A DNA stretch of 64,000 bases from Engraulis encrasicolus (lineage: Eukaryota; Chordata; Actinopteri; Clupeiformes; Engraulidae), in NCBI RefSeq assembly GCF_034702125.1, contig NC_085880.1, positions 38,681,073 to 38,745,072 of the forward strand, read 5' to 3'. A model generated the notes under the pieces. The model did not search any database. It was not told where the DNA came from and saw only the letters and a program-made list of their open reading frames with translations. Each line of letters opens with the position of its first letter. Positions within the stretch are counted from its first letter, which is position 1. The translations under genes and the position numbers were made by a program. Of the stretch, positions 11,198 to 23,224 are shown one piece after another.

Positions 11198-11523
11198 AGG
11201 CCTATAGGCCTACGTTTCCTTCAAACTTTTCAACGCGAGTTTTGGGGCTCTCTTTTTTCTGTTAGACGACCTCGAGCCATTTAGAATTTAAAGCAGTCTA
11301 TTTTTACACCATTGCCTAACGAAACCAAGCCATAAATGAAAGCGTAGCATATCAAATTTAAAATGTAAGCCTGTTGGTTGTGGTAATCTTTAATATTTTT
11401 TCTATGCCTATAATGAGCCGCCGCCAAGTGAGGTTGCAAGCGGCTTGAGCCAAAGGAGCCGCGCAATTTACGCAAAATGTGTGTTTTTGCTAGTTTGAAA
11501 AGGGGTATCCTGTGTTGTACGTA

Positions 11524-11537
11524 CGGAAGTGACGTAA
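11524..11537 (+). promoter_or_regulatory. ETS/CRE composite promoter motif, helentron copy B
   Basis: CGGAAGTGACGTAA overlaps an ETS core (CGGAAGT) and a CRE-like TGACGTAA. This arrangement is typical of vertebrate TATA-less promoters. It lies about 170 bp upstream of a conserved splice donor (11709) and is kept in copy C (26759-26770) although flanking bases have diverged. The transcription start is inferred to lie roughly 11540-11620. Confidence 0.5.
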
Positions 11538-11539
11538 AG

Positions 11540-14500
11540 TGCATTACGGCACAGTACTGCTGGTTGGCTCGTTGGATCTTCACACTTTATCCCAGACACA
11601 GTTTGAGAAACATTATGGCTTATGATAGAAAACTTAGAACGAAAACGTGAAGCTGCGTCTTTGGATTAAGTTTCAACGAACTTTCTTTCACTCCCTTCTG
11701 GACACCAGGTATGTAAACCGTTAAGCATATTTTAACAGAGGAATTCGGGGGAGCCTTCCGATCAAGATTGTTTGTTGGGGGAATGGAGATGGTCTCACTT
11801 ACCGGTATTCTGTTTTAAGAAAAGTGTGGCTGCATTCCACAATAATAGAACAACTGGGTATTATTAGCAAAGTGGAGTAAGTAAACCAACGACAAGCGGG
11901 AAAGGGAGATGTTTTTATATGTCGACAAGGGAGGCATTTAATTTAACACGAGTATGAATACATCGAGGCTTTGTAGATACCTGATCGGCTACCTGAAAAC
12001 ACACACCGCCATCTTGCAGACCTCCGTTTAACTCAAACCTAGGCCTGTCTACATAATGGTGTCGCTTTAGTACATCTGTGTTCATATGCTTTGGGTGAAT
12101 TCTGAAGGATGTGAAACACTACAGCAATAACTTTTCTGACAAGTGTATGGTCTTGCTACCCGCGCATTTCGTCCCCCATGTGAAAACAGTTTTCATCTTC
12201 CTTATAAATTGTAGTTCTAGGTTGTCCACTTGTGGGAGATGGTGTGTCTTTTTGTAAGTAAAGCATTCGCTAAGAAACCTAAGCCTAGTTAATGACTACA
12301 GAGAGGGGTGATAAGTTAACTGTGTTTTATATTAAGAAGAAAATGGGGACATGGTTTCTTTCTTCCTGAAAAAAAGAGTATGATGATGATAATTCCTTGT
12401 GGCAATGTGATGGCCGGGGCCGGTTTAAATAACCTACACGACACCGCCATTGCACAGTAGGCCTACACACACATACAAATGAGTTTTTAATTCATTACCA
12501 GCGTTGACGACCTTTGTCTGTATAGCCTACGATGGTCCGTCGCAATGCACTGTGGGATGTGTAGTGTCGTGACTTGAAAGCTGCGTCCTTGAAATGCTTT
12601 CTCTTATTTCTATATCATACCAGTCCCTAAACGTACAAGCATATTTTTTTGTGATGCATCGTTTTTGTTCATGTAGCATATTTTAAAATCCATTGAAGTA
12701 AGTGTTGAATACAAGTGTTGTCACTTTTATTCAAACAAGAAATTCGAGACATAGGGAAACCCCGATCCAACGTTTCTTCGTTTTGTCACTTCCGGTTTCT
12801 GAACACTCATTGGGCTTGATTGCGTCTCAGCCATTGCTCTGGCGGTGCTTACATTTTGGATTAAATAAAAACACTTTTGGATTTTGTACTTTTAATTTTA
12901 ATCCCAGAATTTATTGTCTGTTTCAGGTTGTAAGTGTAACATTTATGTGAGGTATTAGATGGAGATTGCACGTTGACTAATTTGTGTTATAGGCCTACTG
13001 TATGTTCATTCTCTTTTTTGTTTTGTTTCAGATATCCCTTTACTGGTGAGGGGTGTGGAACAGCAATTTGAGTGCCCCCATTTTTGGATATTTGGTAAGC
13101 CTCTTTCTTGTTTCTATTTTAATTAATCTTTTATTAGGTATGTTTATCATTAAAACATTGTTTAAAAGTTCATTAGGAGTATTTATAGCAGTTTATTTCT
13201 AAAATTCATGCTGAAAGTGAAGTTAAAGCCCAAATGAAAACTCCAACTCCAATTGCCATAGTGACCCAGCACTCCACAGCACACAACGAAATGTAGTGAG
13301 AGTTCGGCAGGACTGTACCATGCTCAGGTTACCATGTTCCCCCTACCAACCTGGTGGGTCAGGAATCAAAACCAACAACCTTTAGGCTACAAATGTTATA
13401 CCCTAACCACATACCCATGTAGCAACATTTTTTTATCATTTGGTGTATTCTTACAACCATATGTACAGTACAAAACTGAAGCATCTATTAATTAATCAAG
13501 TGTTATGTCCAAGAAATTGCATCTTAGTTAACTTTGAACTGTGAGTACCAGCGCACACTGTCTTAATATGCATACCATCTAGAGCAGTGTTTCCCAACCA
13601 GGGGTACAAGAACACTCCTCAGGGGGTATGTGGGGAAAATAACAAATACATGGACTGTACACTCACTGGGATAGAGTAACAGGTATAGAGCACGAGGGTC
13701 ATTTCACTTGAAATCGGACATTTTGGAACTCAACTACACAGATTTTATTACAACTTCATCTGCCTTTTCAGTGGCAGGGTAGAACAGCAGAAGGCATGTG
13801 CCCTAAATTGACTGACAATGTCCATATCCACTTAATATTAGTGCCAGATTCTTGCAAATGCAGTTCTGGGGTCTAAGCTTACCTTGCCATTGAAAAGGCA
13901 CATCATGGTTTTATTACAATCTGCGTCGATTGTATCCCAAACTGTCTGAGTGCATTCGAAGTGACCGATACCAAACTTTCTGAGTGCATGTGAAATGACC
14001 CATGAGTGGCAGGGGTACTCATCAGATGACAAAAAGGCTTAGGAGGTTTCGGAGGCATAACTAGTTGGGAAACCATGATCTACAGCAATAGAAATAAAAC
14101 ATTAATTTGATATTACTGTAAGTCTTTTACCTGCAATTTTCTGTAAGCAAAATCAGTGCACAGCTGGTGAGGGAGTAAGCTTATCACACGACTCAAATAT
14201 TGATTATAAGGGGACACATGATTTGTTGTGTCCATGGTCATTGCATATGTTTTTAATATCTACTTGGCTCTAATAGTTTTCAAAACTTGCGGTCATTAAA
14301 TTAATTGATGTTATTCTTTTATTTTCCCAGGAATTACGGTGCATGTAGCCCTTTGCTGAACTACAACGCAACATTGTGAGTACACCTATTATAATACTTT
14401 TTTGGATTTGTTCATTGTTGTAGGAGATTTGTAGTAAGTAAACATGGTACCACTCACGTAATAGTGTTGTACTAAGGGCACACTTACTGCAAACTCTCAT

Positions 14501-14668
14501 ACATTTCATACGCATATTTCATCAACATTACACAAATGTTACACACATAATTTCACAATGGCATACGGTAAGGCTTGCCAAGTTCATGTCTTAGGATTCA
14601 ATGAGTAAAGTTTTTTTTTGTCTTAGGAGAAATAGTAAATTACATCTTGATCCCCTTAAAGCAATAAC
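11540..14668 (+). other. Predicted spliced 5' leader of the copy B helentron gene
   Basis: Four exon boundaries are conserved with copy C. Exon 1 ends at 11708 (ACACCAG then GTATGT). Exon 2 is 13032-13094 (after TTTGTTTCAG, before GTAAGC). Exon 3 is 14331-14375 (after TTTTCCCAG, before GTGAGT). Exon 4 opens at 14627 (after TTTGTCTTAG), 42 bases before the ORF. Introns are about 1323, 1236 and 251 bp. In C the same junctions occur although intron lengths differ. Exons 2 and 3 look non-coding; B exon 3 has an ATG directly followed by TAG. Either the helentron has always had leader introns or it captured a host promoter with leader exons. A further CACTTCCGGTTTCTG ETS-like site lies in intron 1 (about 12787). 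Confidence 0.55.
13585..14077. mobile_element. hAT-like MITE in intron 2 of copy B leader
   Basis: Starts CAGTGTTTCCCAACCAGGGG and ends AGTTGGGAAACCATG, inverted ends of hAT type. The flanks are ATCTAGAG (13577-13584) and ATCTACAG (14078-14085), an 8-bp target duplication with one change. The orthologous insertion is in copy C (28503-29002), so it entered before the two copies separated and has been multiplied as a passenger. No ORF. Confidence 0.75.
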
Positions 14669-17600
14669 ATGGGTCAGTCAAAGAAAGCTCTCGCAAAAAA
14701 AAAATATTGGAGTGAACGTAAAAACAGCAAAACCATACCACCAGTACAAAATGAAGTTTCAATGGGTCAGTCAAAGAAAGCTCTCGCAAAAAAAACAAAT
14801 GGGAGTGAACGTAAAAACAGCCAAACCATACCACCAACACAAAATGAAGTTTCAATAAGAGCGTCATATGCTCAATCTGACACAAGGTTTCCAGACACAA
14901 GCAGAAACTTTCAATGTGTTCCAAATGCTTTGATGTTTTTAGCTCAATTGAACGAGAAAGAGGAAATGAATACAGCAAGCTTGGATAACATTCTGGTTAG
15001 TGGAGACAAGTTGTACAATCAGATAAGAGAAAACTTGCAAATACCCAAACGCTTTTTAAGTTTGGACGAGTTGCCCAATGCTATAATGTTAAATGGGAAA
15101 CACTATGCTGTGATCACAGCTGACACACAGAGTGGTTCCTTAAGGCAAAACCCACCTCAGGGCATGGAGACATATCTTAATCTACCATTAAGACTTGAAC
15201 GCCTTGGGCAAGACTACACACAAGCCTTGCTAATGATCAGTGGCCTATGCATTTGTGTCTTTCGTACCACAAACGGTCGCTATGGGTTTTTTGATCCCCA
15301 TGCTCGCAATGCAAATGGATCAGGCCATCATGAGCATGGAAAAGCAGTGATGCTTACGTTCCCCACGGTGACTGATTTGTCTGCAAGGCTCCTACAGCTT
15401 TTTTGTGACACATTTGAATATGGTGCCGAGACACAATATGATCTGTTGCCAATCTCATTTCAGTTGTGTTTGGAGCAAGACATGCCAGAGATAACATTAA
15501 CAACCAAAGAACCAAAACAAGATGTACCACAGTGCATTTCTGTGAAAATTGCCAGATCCCGTAGGAAAAAACTGGCACAAAGATCAAAAAAGCAGCTTTA
15601 TGCACAAAGTTGTGACATGGAGGAAGACCAAAAGAGACAAAGAAAAAGACAGCAAAGCAAAGAATATTACAAAACCAGCATTGAATACCGACAAAGAAAG
15701 CGAGACTTTGTTATACAACAAATCAGAAGCAATCCAAATTTTAGACAGAAACATAAAGAAAAGATGATGCAGCAATACAAGCATGACCCAGCTTACAAAC
15801 AAGCAACACAAAAGCGTGCCTTTAACCGATTCAAGAACAAACAAATGGTCAGAGAAGCCCAAAAGAAATACACTGCGCAACAATACAAAAACAACCCTCT
15901 TTATCGACAGAAACTAAAAGACAGAGTAGTGGAGAAATACAAGAACAACCCAGACTTCAAGCAGGCGCAAAAAAAACGCATTACTCAGAAATACAAAAAC
16001 GACCCAAACTTCAGACAGGCACAAAAGAATCGAATTACTCAGCAATACAAGAACAACCCAGACTTCAGGCAGGCAAAAAAGAATCAAATTACTCAGCGAT
16101 ACAAGAACAACCCAGACTTCAGGCAGGCACAAAAGAATCGAATTACTCAGCAATACAAGAACAACCCAGAATTCAGGCAGGCAAAAAAGAATCGAATAAC
16201 TCAGCGATACAAGAACAACCCAGACTTCAGGCAGGCACATAAAAAAAGGATTACTGGGCAATACCATAACGACCACATTTTTCGAGGGGGGAAAAAACAA
16301 CGAAATATCACACGTTACCAAAATGACTCTACCTTCCGAAAAAAGCAAAAAACTAAAATGAAAGCCAAAATGCGTTTCTATAGGCAAACCTCGTCCTTTA
16401 CTAAAGACACCAATGCTCTTTTCAAGAAATATCGTACAAATGTTCAAAATATGAAACTCTTTCAATCATCACATCAACTCCACCAATTAGCTAACAGAAT
16501 GAATCCCATAGCCCAGCACAAGATGAGGTGTAGTAACCGCATTAAACAAAAGTATTCTGCCTTTGCAGCAAAAAAACATTTTAGAGGTGACCTATTGATG
16601 AGACGGGCACAATCAACATTTCAGAAGAATGTGAAACAAGGTCCCACATATGTTTGCAGTGTATGCCACCGATGTTTGTTTTTGAATCAAGTGAGGCAAT
16701 GCAAACGATCAAAATACACTAAAGACCCTGAATTGGCATCTATGTGCATAACCGGTGCATATGTGCATGTTTGTGAAGACCTTCGCCAAAATGTAGGTAC
16801 ATGTACAATGCCAGAGAGGAAAAAGGAATGGATATGTCACAGCTGTCACGAGAGTATAAAAATAGGGCAACTCCCAAACATTGCAGTGGCTAATAACCTT
16901 GAGCTGGATCCAATACCAGATGAACTCAAGGGTCTGAATGTGCTTGAAAGACATGTCATTGCAAAGTTCATACCTTTTGCAAAGATCATTTCGCTTCCAA
17001 AGGGACAGCAACATGCGATTCATGGAGCAGTGGTATGTGTGCCTTCAGAGGTTGAGTCTACAGTTGATTCCCTTCCCAGGCCACCATCTGAAGCGCAACT
17101 GCTTCGCGTGAAGCTAAAACGGCGGCTGCAGTACAAAGGTCATTTTGCCTTTCAAAATTTAAACATGCGTAAAGTCAAAACAGCTCTGCTCAAGTTGAAA
17201 GAGAGCCACTCCGAATACAGAAACATTTCTGTCCGTGAAGTTTCCGAGCGAGATTATTTTGAAGACACAGAATTGGTACAAGATGATAACAATGCAAACA
17301 TAGATCCAGACAATCTCCAAGACCCTGTGACCCAAAATGAAGTTCAACCACAACAAGACAATAATGAGCAACAGGACGAAGGTGAGGATGATGAGGAACA
17401 GGATGATACTGTAGCACAACAGCATGCCATTGCATTTGATTCTTGTCTTCAGCCAGCAGATGTTGGTCAGGAGTTAATGTCATTTGGAGAAAATATCTAT
17501 TCAATAGCACCAGCACAGGGAAATAACCCAGTTAACTTCTTCAAAACTCCAAAGTTGGAGTCCATGGCATTTCCGGTCCAATTCAATACAGGTAAGAACA

Positions 17601-20600
17601 CGCTAGATGAAGATCGCCCACGAAAGCTGTCTCCAAGCAGGTATTTCAATGCAAGACTGTTTAGTGCAGACAACAGATTTGCAGTGGACAGCAATTACAT
17701 TTTCTTTGCTCAGTTTGTGACTGAAATGAACCTTGCAATGTCAAGCATGTCAATACAGTTACGAAAAGGTAAAGTGTTTACTAAAGATGGCAAAAAGATC
17801 ACCACTTCCCTATTGAAAAGTCAGAACGAGGTGCAAAAACTTGTGCGACATGGTGATGCTACAAGGTTCATGCAGCCATTACGAGGAACCCCAGCTTATT
17901 GGCAAAAAACCATGAGAGACCTGTTTGCCTGTTTAAAGCAACTAGGCCAGCCCACATTCTTTGTGACTTTCTCTGCTGCTGAAATGCGCTGGCCAGAGAT
18001 TATGGAAGTCATCCAAGCCCAACGCGGGGAAGACATGCCTGTGGAAGAGATGGATTGGGCAACAAAGGCAGACATCCTCCGTTCCAATCCGGTCACGATT
18101 ATCAGAATGTTTGAGAAAAGAGTTGAAGCCTTAATGAGGGACCTGATTTTGTCACCTGCACAACCGCTCGGCGAGGTCTTGGATTTTTTCTTCAGAGTAG
18201 AATTTCAAGCGCGCGGATCCGCTCACATCCACTCTCTCTTCTGGATCAAGGACGCACCACAACTTGATGTAGACCCAGAAGAGAAGGTAACAGCATTCAT
18301 TGATCGGTACGTATCTTGCCAGCTACCTGATGAGGCGACAGATCCTGAACTGCATAAAATTGTGAAGGAAGTGCAGACCCATAGCAAAAACCACACCAAG
18401 TCATGCAAAAAAGGGAACAAGCATTGCCGATTTGGATTTCCCAAGCGTCCGGTTGAGAACACTTTCATTTCCAGGCCTACGCCAAGCGACCCAGATAGGC
18501 CATGCCCCCGAAAGGAATCGAAAGATAAACTGAAACCAGTTTGGGATTTGTTACAGGAAGAAGATGCGGCATCCAAAACGATACACGACATTCTAGCTCA
18601 GTGCGAAATGTCATATGACGAATATGAGAATTGCCTACACGACATGAACGACCATTCTGCCATCATGATGAAACGCAACGTCCAAGACTGTTGGATCAAT
18701 GGCTACAACCCAGACCTGTTGAGAGCATGGAATGCCAACATGGACATTCAGTTCATCGACAACCCAGAAAGTTGCATAATGTATTTAATGTCTTACATCT
18801 CAAAACCGGAATATGACATGAGTGAATTCCTCAAAGGCATTATTCAAGAGGTAGGTCAACAAGATGCATCTGATCTTGAACACATGAAGCAAATCATGCA
18901 GGCTTACTCAAAAAACCGTGAGGTAAGTATACAAGAGGCCGTCACTCGCATCTGCGGTCTAAAACTGAAATCTTCCTCACGCAACGTGGTATTCATTCCA
19001 ACAGACGACAATGCATTAAAAATGAGCCTACCAATGAAGTATCTAGACACAAAAGATCCAAATTCTGAACAGGTTTGGATGACTGGTTTGGCTGAAAAAT
19101 ACAAGGCAAGACCCCAAACGGAAGAATTTCAAAATATGTGCATGGCTGACTTCGCGTCCAACTTCAGGCCACTGTACGGCCAACAAAAAAAGGCTCACAA
19201 CGCCCTACCTCTTCTGAACAATATGGGCCACATTCAAAAAAGAACCAGAGGGAAACCTGCTGTCATTCGATATGCTCGATTTTCAGAAAAAAAAGACCCC
19301 GAGAAATACTACGGAACCATGCTCAAGGTTTTCCTACCGTACAGAACAGATCGCCAATTGAAAATTCCTCCATATGACTCTTATGAAAGTTTTTACCAAA
19401 ATGCGAATGTTAAACTCCCAGGGTCACAGGGCACAACAGCTGTTAAAACAATTGTTGAAACAAACAGAAAGCGCTATGAAAAGGGCATCGAAATCGTGGA
19501 ACAAGCCATCAGAGATTTCCAAGAACATGGCGTGAAAGAGGACGCTTGGGCCTCCTTTGCGCCAAATTCGGAACTCCTGCAAATTGAAGCCCTTGCTGAT
19601 CGCCAGCCACTCGACCCTATAGAGCAGGAAGAACAAGATGATGTTCCAGAATTCAGCAGAAATTCAAATGATAGAGCAGCAATGCCACTAATGCAGTGTC
19701 CACCGATCAGCTCAACTATGCTCAAACAAATGTATCAGAACCTCAACCAAACGCAGGCAAAAACATTTTACAAAGTAAGAGATTGGGCTTTACAACTCGT
19801 AAACAATCAAAATCCAGAACAGTTTTTCCTTTTCATTGAGGGCGGGGCAGGTACAGGAAAAAGCCATCTCATTAAGTGTATCTACAACGAGGTGACAAAA
19901 ATACTAAGACAATTGCCCACCATGAGCGAAGAGCAAGATGTGTCCAAACTGACAGTTTTACTGACATCATTCACTGGCACAGCTGCATTCAACATTTCTG
20001 GCAACACGCTACATTCTGTGTTGAAACTTCCCAAAAGCCTACAACCTCCATACCAAGGGCTTGGGAATTCTCTAGACGAATTGAGAGTGCAGCTGTCTCG
20101 ACTCCAAATTATAATCATTGACGAAGTGTCCATGGTTTCGAAAGAACTTTTCACATACGTTGACCTGAGACTTCAGCAAATCAAAGGCAGCAGAAAACCT
20201 TTTGGCGGAGTATCTGTCCTCTCTGTCGGTGACTTCTACCAACTATCACCAGTGGGTAAATCAAAGCCGCTGTGTGTGTCTGAAGGGAACGCTGTTGATA
20301 CTTGGAATGATCACTTTCAAATGATCACTTTGACACAGATAATGCGCCAAAAAGATGATGCTACCTTTGCAGAAATGTTAAACAGGCTTCGAGTCAAAAA
20401 GAAAAGCGAAACATTGCTGGACAGTGACAAGCAACTACTTGCTACAAGAACTTTTGCAGCAAAGGAAGACTGCCCAGCAGATGTTTTGCACATTTTTGCA
20501 ACAAATAAACAGGTAGACAACCACAACCACGAAACAATCACGTCGCTCAGCTCTAACATTACCCTTGTAGATGCTGAAGATTACGCGAAAGATGAGCGAA

Positions 20601-21871
20601 CTGGAAGAATGGTCAAACAAGCAGCACCATTCAACGGAAGTAAAGGAGATCTTCCTGACACACTGCTGTTATCAGTAGGTGCAAGAATCGTCATCACGCG
20701 TAATTTAGACACCTCAGATGGAATTGTGAATGGGTCTTTTGCAAAAATTACCAAAATGATTACCAAAACAGACAAAAACAACAAATCACGGGTTGAATTA
20801 ATTGGCCTAGAATTTGATAATCCAACTGCTGGCACTAAACGTCGTGCTCTAACCTCTGACAAATCGGATAACACAGTTTACATTGACAGAATAGAGGAGC
20901 GCTGCAAAAGGAAAGGCAGAGTTCGCCACCAATTTCCCATAAGACTGGCCTACTCCTGTACAGCACATAAAGTGCAAGGTATGACCTCCTCAAAAGCAGT
21001 GGTGTCTCTGAAACGGGTTTTTGAAGCTGGAATGGCTTATGTAGCTCTCAGCAGAACCACATCTTTGGAAGGACTTCATATCATTGACTTTGACGAAACA
21101 AAAATTTACTGCAATGAAGAGGTATTAACTTCATTGAAAAACATGCCACATGCAGACCTGGACAGCATCATGCCACTCATGTTGTATCACAACACAGCAG
21201 GCAATGAGGGGTTATCAATTATTCACCACAATGTTGAGGGTTTGCATTGTCATTTGGACGATGTCAAAAAACATCACGAAATGCTTTTGGGGGACATTCT
21301 GTGCTTCACAGAAACTCACATGTTTGGTTCAGTCGTACCTCAAGAAATGCAAATTGACAATTACACGTTGTTCAAAAGAAACAGACATGTGTCCTACAAC
21401 ACTCTACCACAGATGGCCAACCAAAAAGGTGGTGGTGTCGCAATATTTGCAAAAAACCACCTCAACGTCCAGGTCTTGCAGTACCTACTTGGGGTAACCA
21501 ACTTGGAATATGTTGCTGTAAAAATCAACAACCCAATTAAAACTGTGGTGGCTGCAGTATACAGACCACCAACCTACAACAAGTCAGAATTCCTCACAAA
21601 CATGAAAAACCTTCTGGACGCCGTTGAAATACAAAATCCAGGTCAAATAGTCATCTGTGGAGATATGAATGAAGACACTGCAACAAATGCAAAGCCAATA
21701 CACAAATTCTTCACAGACAGAGGATACACACAACTCATACAAACCACTACAACACAGAAACACACCACTCTTGATTTAATTTATGTCTCATCCACAAAAA
21801 TGCCTTTCAGCAGGAGTTCTTCACTCTTACTACAGTTATCACCAACCTGTCTACACAGTTGTGCAAATTGA
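14669..21871 (+). CDS. Helentron polyprotein: protease, HUH Rep, Pif1-like helicase, AP-like endonuclease
   Basis: 2400 codons without interruption. Residues 1-31 and 32-62 are a 93-bp tandem duplication, so there are two possible starts (14669 and 14762). About 63-260 is a papain/OTU- or C76-like cysteine protease with Cys83 (QCVPNAL) and Asp209-Pro-His211. About 367-565 is a basic array of 18-residue repeats of form [18 protein letters not shown]. From about 661 (VCSVCH) to 840 lies a Cys-rich DUF6570-like region, then an acidic linker near 905. The HUH Rep has His1186 and His1188 (AHIHSLFW) and the tyrosine pair Tyr1372 and Tyr1376 before ISK. The Pif1/RecD-like helicase has Walker A GGAGTGKS (Lys1731), Walker B DE (1818-1819), [13 protein letters not shown] and YVALSR. 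The endonuclease starts about 2182, with GDMN at 2331-2334. A 2-bp loss near 21787 replaces the last 33 residues relative to A and C. Known of the family: rolling-circle transposition by the Rep and helicase. Confidence 0.95.
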   Translation: MGQSKKALAKKKYWSERKNSKTIPPVQNEVSMGQSKKALAKKTNGSERKNSQTIPPTQNEVSIRASYAQSDTRFPDTSRNFQCVPNALMFLAQLNEKEEMNTASLDNILVSGDKLYNQIRENLQIPKRFLSLDELPNAIMLNGKHYAVITADTQSGSLRQNPPQGMETYLNLPLRLERLGQDYTQALLMISGLCICVFRTTNGRYGFFDPHARNANGSGHHEHGKAVMLTFPTVTDLSARLLQLFCDTFEYGAETQYDLLPISFQLCLEQDMPEITLTTKEPKQDVPQCISVKIARSRRKKLAQRSKKQLYAQSCDMEEDQKRQRKRQQSKEYYKTSIEYRQRKRDFVIQQIRSNPNFRQKHKEKMMQQYKHDPAYKQATQKRAFNRFKNKQMVREAQKKYTAQQYKNNPLYRQKLKDRVVEKYKNNPDFKQAQKKRITQKYKNDPNFRQAQKNRITQQYKNNPDFRQAKKNQITQRYKNNPDFRQAQKNRITQQYKNNPEFRQAKKNRITQRYKNNPDFRQAHKKRITGQYHNDHIFRGGKKQRNITRYQNDSTFRKKQKTKMKAKMRFYRQTSSFTKDTNALFKKYRTNVQNMKLFQSSHQLHQLANRMNPIAQHKMRCSNRIKQKYSAFAAKKHFRGDLLMRRAQSTFQKNVKQGPTYVCSVCHRCLFLNQVRQCKRSKYTKDPELASMCITGAYVHVCEDLRQNVGTCTMPERKKEWICHSCHESIKIGQLPNIAVANNLELDPIPDELKGLNVLERHVIAKFIPFAKIISLPKGQQHAIHGAVVCVPSEVESTVDSLPRPPSEAQLLRVKLKRRLQYKGHFAFQNLNMRKVKTALLKLKESHSEYRNISVREVSERDYFEDTELVQDDNNANIDPDNLQDPVTQNEVQPQQDNNEQQDEGEDDEEQDDTVAQQHAIAFDSCLQPADVGQELMSFGENIYSIAPAQGNNPVNFFKTPKLESMAFPVQFNTGKNTLDEDRPRKLSPSRYFNARLFSADNRFAVDSNYIFFAQFVTEMNLAMSSMSIQLRKGKVFTKDGKKITTSLLKSQNEVQKLVRHGDATRFMQPLRGTPAYWQKTMRDLFACLKQLGQPTFFVTFSAAEMRWPEIMEVIQAQRGEDMPVEEMDWATKADILRSNPVTIIRMFEKRVEALMRDLILSPAQPLGEVLDFFFRVEFQARGSAHIHSLFWIKDAPQLDVDPEEKVTAFIDRYVSCQLPDEATDPELHKIVKEVQTHSKNHTKSCKKGNKHCRFGFPKRPVENTFISRPTPSDPDRPCPRKESKDKLKPVWDLLQEEDAASKTIHDILAQCEMSYDEYENCLHDMNDHSAIMMKRNVQDCWINGYNPDLLRAWNANMDIQFIDNPESCIMYLMSYISKPEYDMSEFLKGIIQEVGQQDASDLEHMKQIMQAYSKNREVSIQEAVTRICGLKLKSSSRNVVFIPTDDNALKMSLPMKYLDTKDPNSEQVWMTGLAEKYKARPQTEEFQNMCMADFASNFRPLYGQQKKAHNALPLLNNMGHIQKRTRGKPAVIRYARFSEKKDPEKYYGTMLKVFLPYRTDRQLKIPPYDSYESFYQNANVKLPGSQGTTAVKTIVETNRKRYEKGIEIVEQAIRDFQEHGVKEDAWASFAPNSELLQIEALADRQPLDPIEQEEQDDVPEFSRNSNDRAAMPLMQCPPISSTMLKQMYQNLNQTQAKTFYKVRDWALQLVNNQNPEQFFLFIEGGAGTGKSHLIKCIYNEVTKILRQLPTMSEEQDVSKLTVLLTSFTGTAAFNISGNTLHSVLKLPKSLQPPYQGLGNSLDELRVQLSRLQIIIIDEVSMVSKELFTYVDLRLQQIKGSRKPFGGVSVLSVGDFYQLSPVGKSKPLCVSEGNAVDTWNDHFQMITLTQIMRQKDDATFAEMLNRLRVKKKSETLLDSDKQLLATRTFAAKEDCPADVLHIFATNKQVDNHNHETITSLSSNITLVDAEDYAKDERTGRMVKQAAPFNGSKGDLPDTLLLSVGARIVITRNLDTSDGIVNGSFAKITKMITKTDKNNKSRVELIGLEFDNPTAGTKRRALTSDKSDNTVYIDRIEERCKRKGRVRHQFPIRLAYSCTAHKVQGMTSSKAVVSLKRVFEAGMAYVALSRTTSLEGLHIIDFDETKIYCNEEVLTSLKNMPHADLDSIMPLMLYHNTAGNEGLSIIHHNVEGLHCHLDDVKKHHEMLLGDILCFTETHMFGSVVPQEMQIDNYTLFKRNRHVSYNTLPQMANQKGGGVAIFAKNHLNVQVLQYLLGVTNLEYVAVKINNPIKTVVAAVYRPPTYNKSEFLTNMKNLLDAVEIQNPGQIVICGDMNEDTATNAKPIHKFFTDRGYTQLIQTTTTQKHTTLDLIYVSSTKMPFSRSSSLLLQLSPTCLHSCAN

Positions 21872-23185
21872 CTAATGAAAAAAGGGACAAAAACTTCAAG
21901 TTAATATTATCTTGTCTGCCCAAACAGACCTAATACACAAAATGTTAAAATTCAGTTCAATCGTGATAAAAGAAGCATTGAGTCAGCCACAAAATTAGGG
22001 TGACAGGCATTTGAGTGAGCCATTTTACATGCCCACTTTATGCTGAACCAAACAATCTGTGTGTTTCTTGGTGACGGAGGCATTTGCGTGAGCCATACTA
22101 CATGGCCACGGCGTGCTGAACCAGACCACCAGATGATAATAATAGCAAACATTCAGTGCTGTTAGCCTTGCTGTCTGTTGTCAGAAACAAGCATTCAGTG
22201 CTGTTAGCCTTGCTGTCTGTCATTCAGAAAGCAATCACACCAAGTTCCGTTTTGCTATGGTGAAGTTTATAAGGAAACTCGACCAATTCAAATCTTACTT
22301 GCCATACATTTCCTTAAAAACATATAAACAAAATACAGCCCATAACTGTAACATCTTCAAAATGCACGACAACTTAAAATGTAAATATTATTCATGATGT
22401 ATATAAACTTTCCACACTTGTACATACTGTATAGAATATGTAATCTTATATACTACTAACTCCAAGACAAAACATTAGCAGCCTTTAAACCCACTTTAAA
22501 CACACTTGTGAAAACTGTAAATATTGTAAAAAAAAATATATATATACATGTATCTGTATACATATGGTGTATGTACAAATTCAGAAACTCTAACTCAAAA
22601 TTACTAAATGTACTGTAAAAATTCTGTATTATGTGTGTATATATACTGTCAGTGTATAAAAACTGTATACCCAAATCTAACAAACTTCACAACTGTATAT
22701 ATACAATTTGTATTGTGAATGTATTTTTCTTAACTCATAGGAGAAGGGTTTGTTTTCCATCAGTGTAACAATATAATATAATTCACTTTTAATCAATGTA
22801 CTATACTGTTACACCTGATGGTTTTGTTTGCCCAATTACAGTCACAAAAAGCAAAGGCACTGGTAATTGGTACTTCTACAATGTAGAAATGGGGTTCGAA
22901 TCCTCACGGTGTCCATGTTATACAGTGACTGTTGCAGGCTAACATACAAAAAATCTTAGTGTAAATTAATGCAGTTAAGTGGAATGGTGTGTGTCAAGCG
23001 TGCGTGCGCTATCTACACTGCCAATATGATAGATGCCAGTCAGGAAGTTAGCTCATTTATATGCATGAAGGGCAGTACATGCATGAAGTGCACCGCGTGC
23101 ATGAAGGGCAACGAATGCCTGAAGGGCAACAAATGCAAGACGGGCAAGCATACTCCAGCATTTTCTGTGAGGAAATGCAATCTAG
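21872..23185 (+). mobile_element. Helentron copy B 3' tail, with tRNA-like fold and terminus
   Basis: Nearly identical to the tails of copies A and C. The tRNA-like fold is at 22856-22915, the hairpin from about 22757, the short minisatellite at about 23060-23140, and the terminus GGCAAGCATACT, hairpin and CTAG ends at 23185. It lacks a 6-bp ACAGTC duplication seen in copy A before the tRNA-like fold. Confidence 0.85.
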
Positions 23186-23196
23186 TTCTTATTATT

Positions 23197-23224
23197 AGTA
23201 TGCTTGCCATGCGGCAAGCATACT
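23197..23224. repeat. 5'-terminal palindrome of the helentron/HINE family
   Basis: AGTATGCTTGCC-ATGC-GGCAAGCATACT is a perfect 12-bp stem with a 4-nt loop. Its right half equals the subterminal repeat GGCAAGCATACT found just before every 3' hairpin, giving the asymmetric terminal inverted repeat expected for helentrons. It occurs only before some units (copy C, units 7, 10, 13 and 14). Confidence 0.85.

Larger units (their letters stand above)
9846..23185 (+). mobile_element. Helentron copy B, autonomous-type
   Basis: It runs from the CTAG of unit 2 to its own CTAG at 23182-23185. 9846-10847 is HINE-like sequence, with CRE at 10116-10123 and CTCF-core at 10439-10452. From about 10848 the HINE text breaks off and helentron-specific DNA begins: AT-rich sequence, a GA tract, promoter-like region, spliced leader, the long ORF and the tail. 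Whether the HINE-like part is this element's own 5' end or a truncated neighbour cannot be settled here. Its presence before copy C as well favours the former. An intact ORF makes B the best candidate for a recently active copy. Confidence 0.75.

Noticed and set aside
11096..11284. Arg-Glu ORF over the GA tract
   Set aside because: Simple-sequence artefact; the same is true at 26071-26373.
14855..15460. Viral origin of the protease region
   Set aside because: The fold resembles proteases also found in some DNA viruses, but it lies in one frame with HUH Rep and helicase, in an element with helentron ends. There is no sign of a viral genome.
15600..16465. Minus-strand hydrophobic ORFs suggesting membrane proteins
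   Set aside because: They are antisense shadows of the Lys/Asn/Gln-rich 18-residue repeats of the polyprotein.
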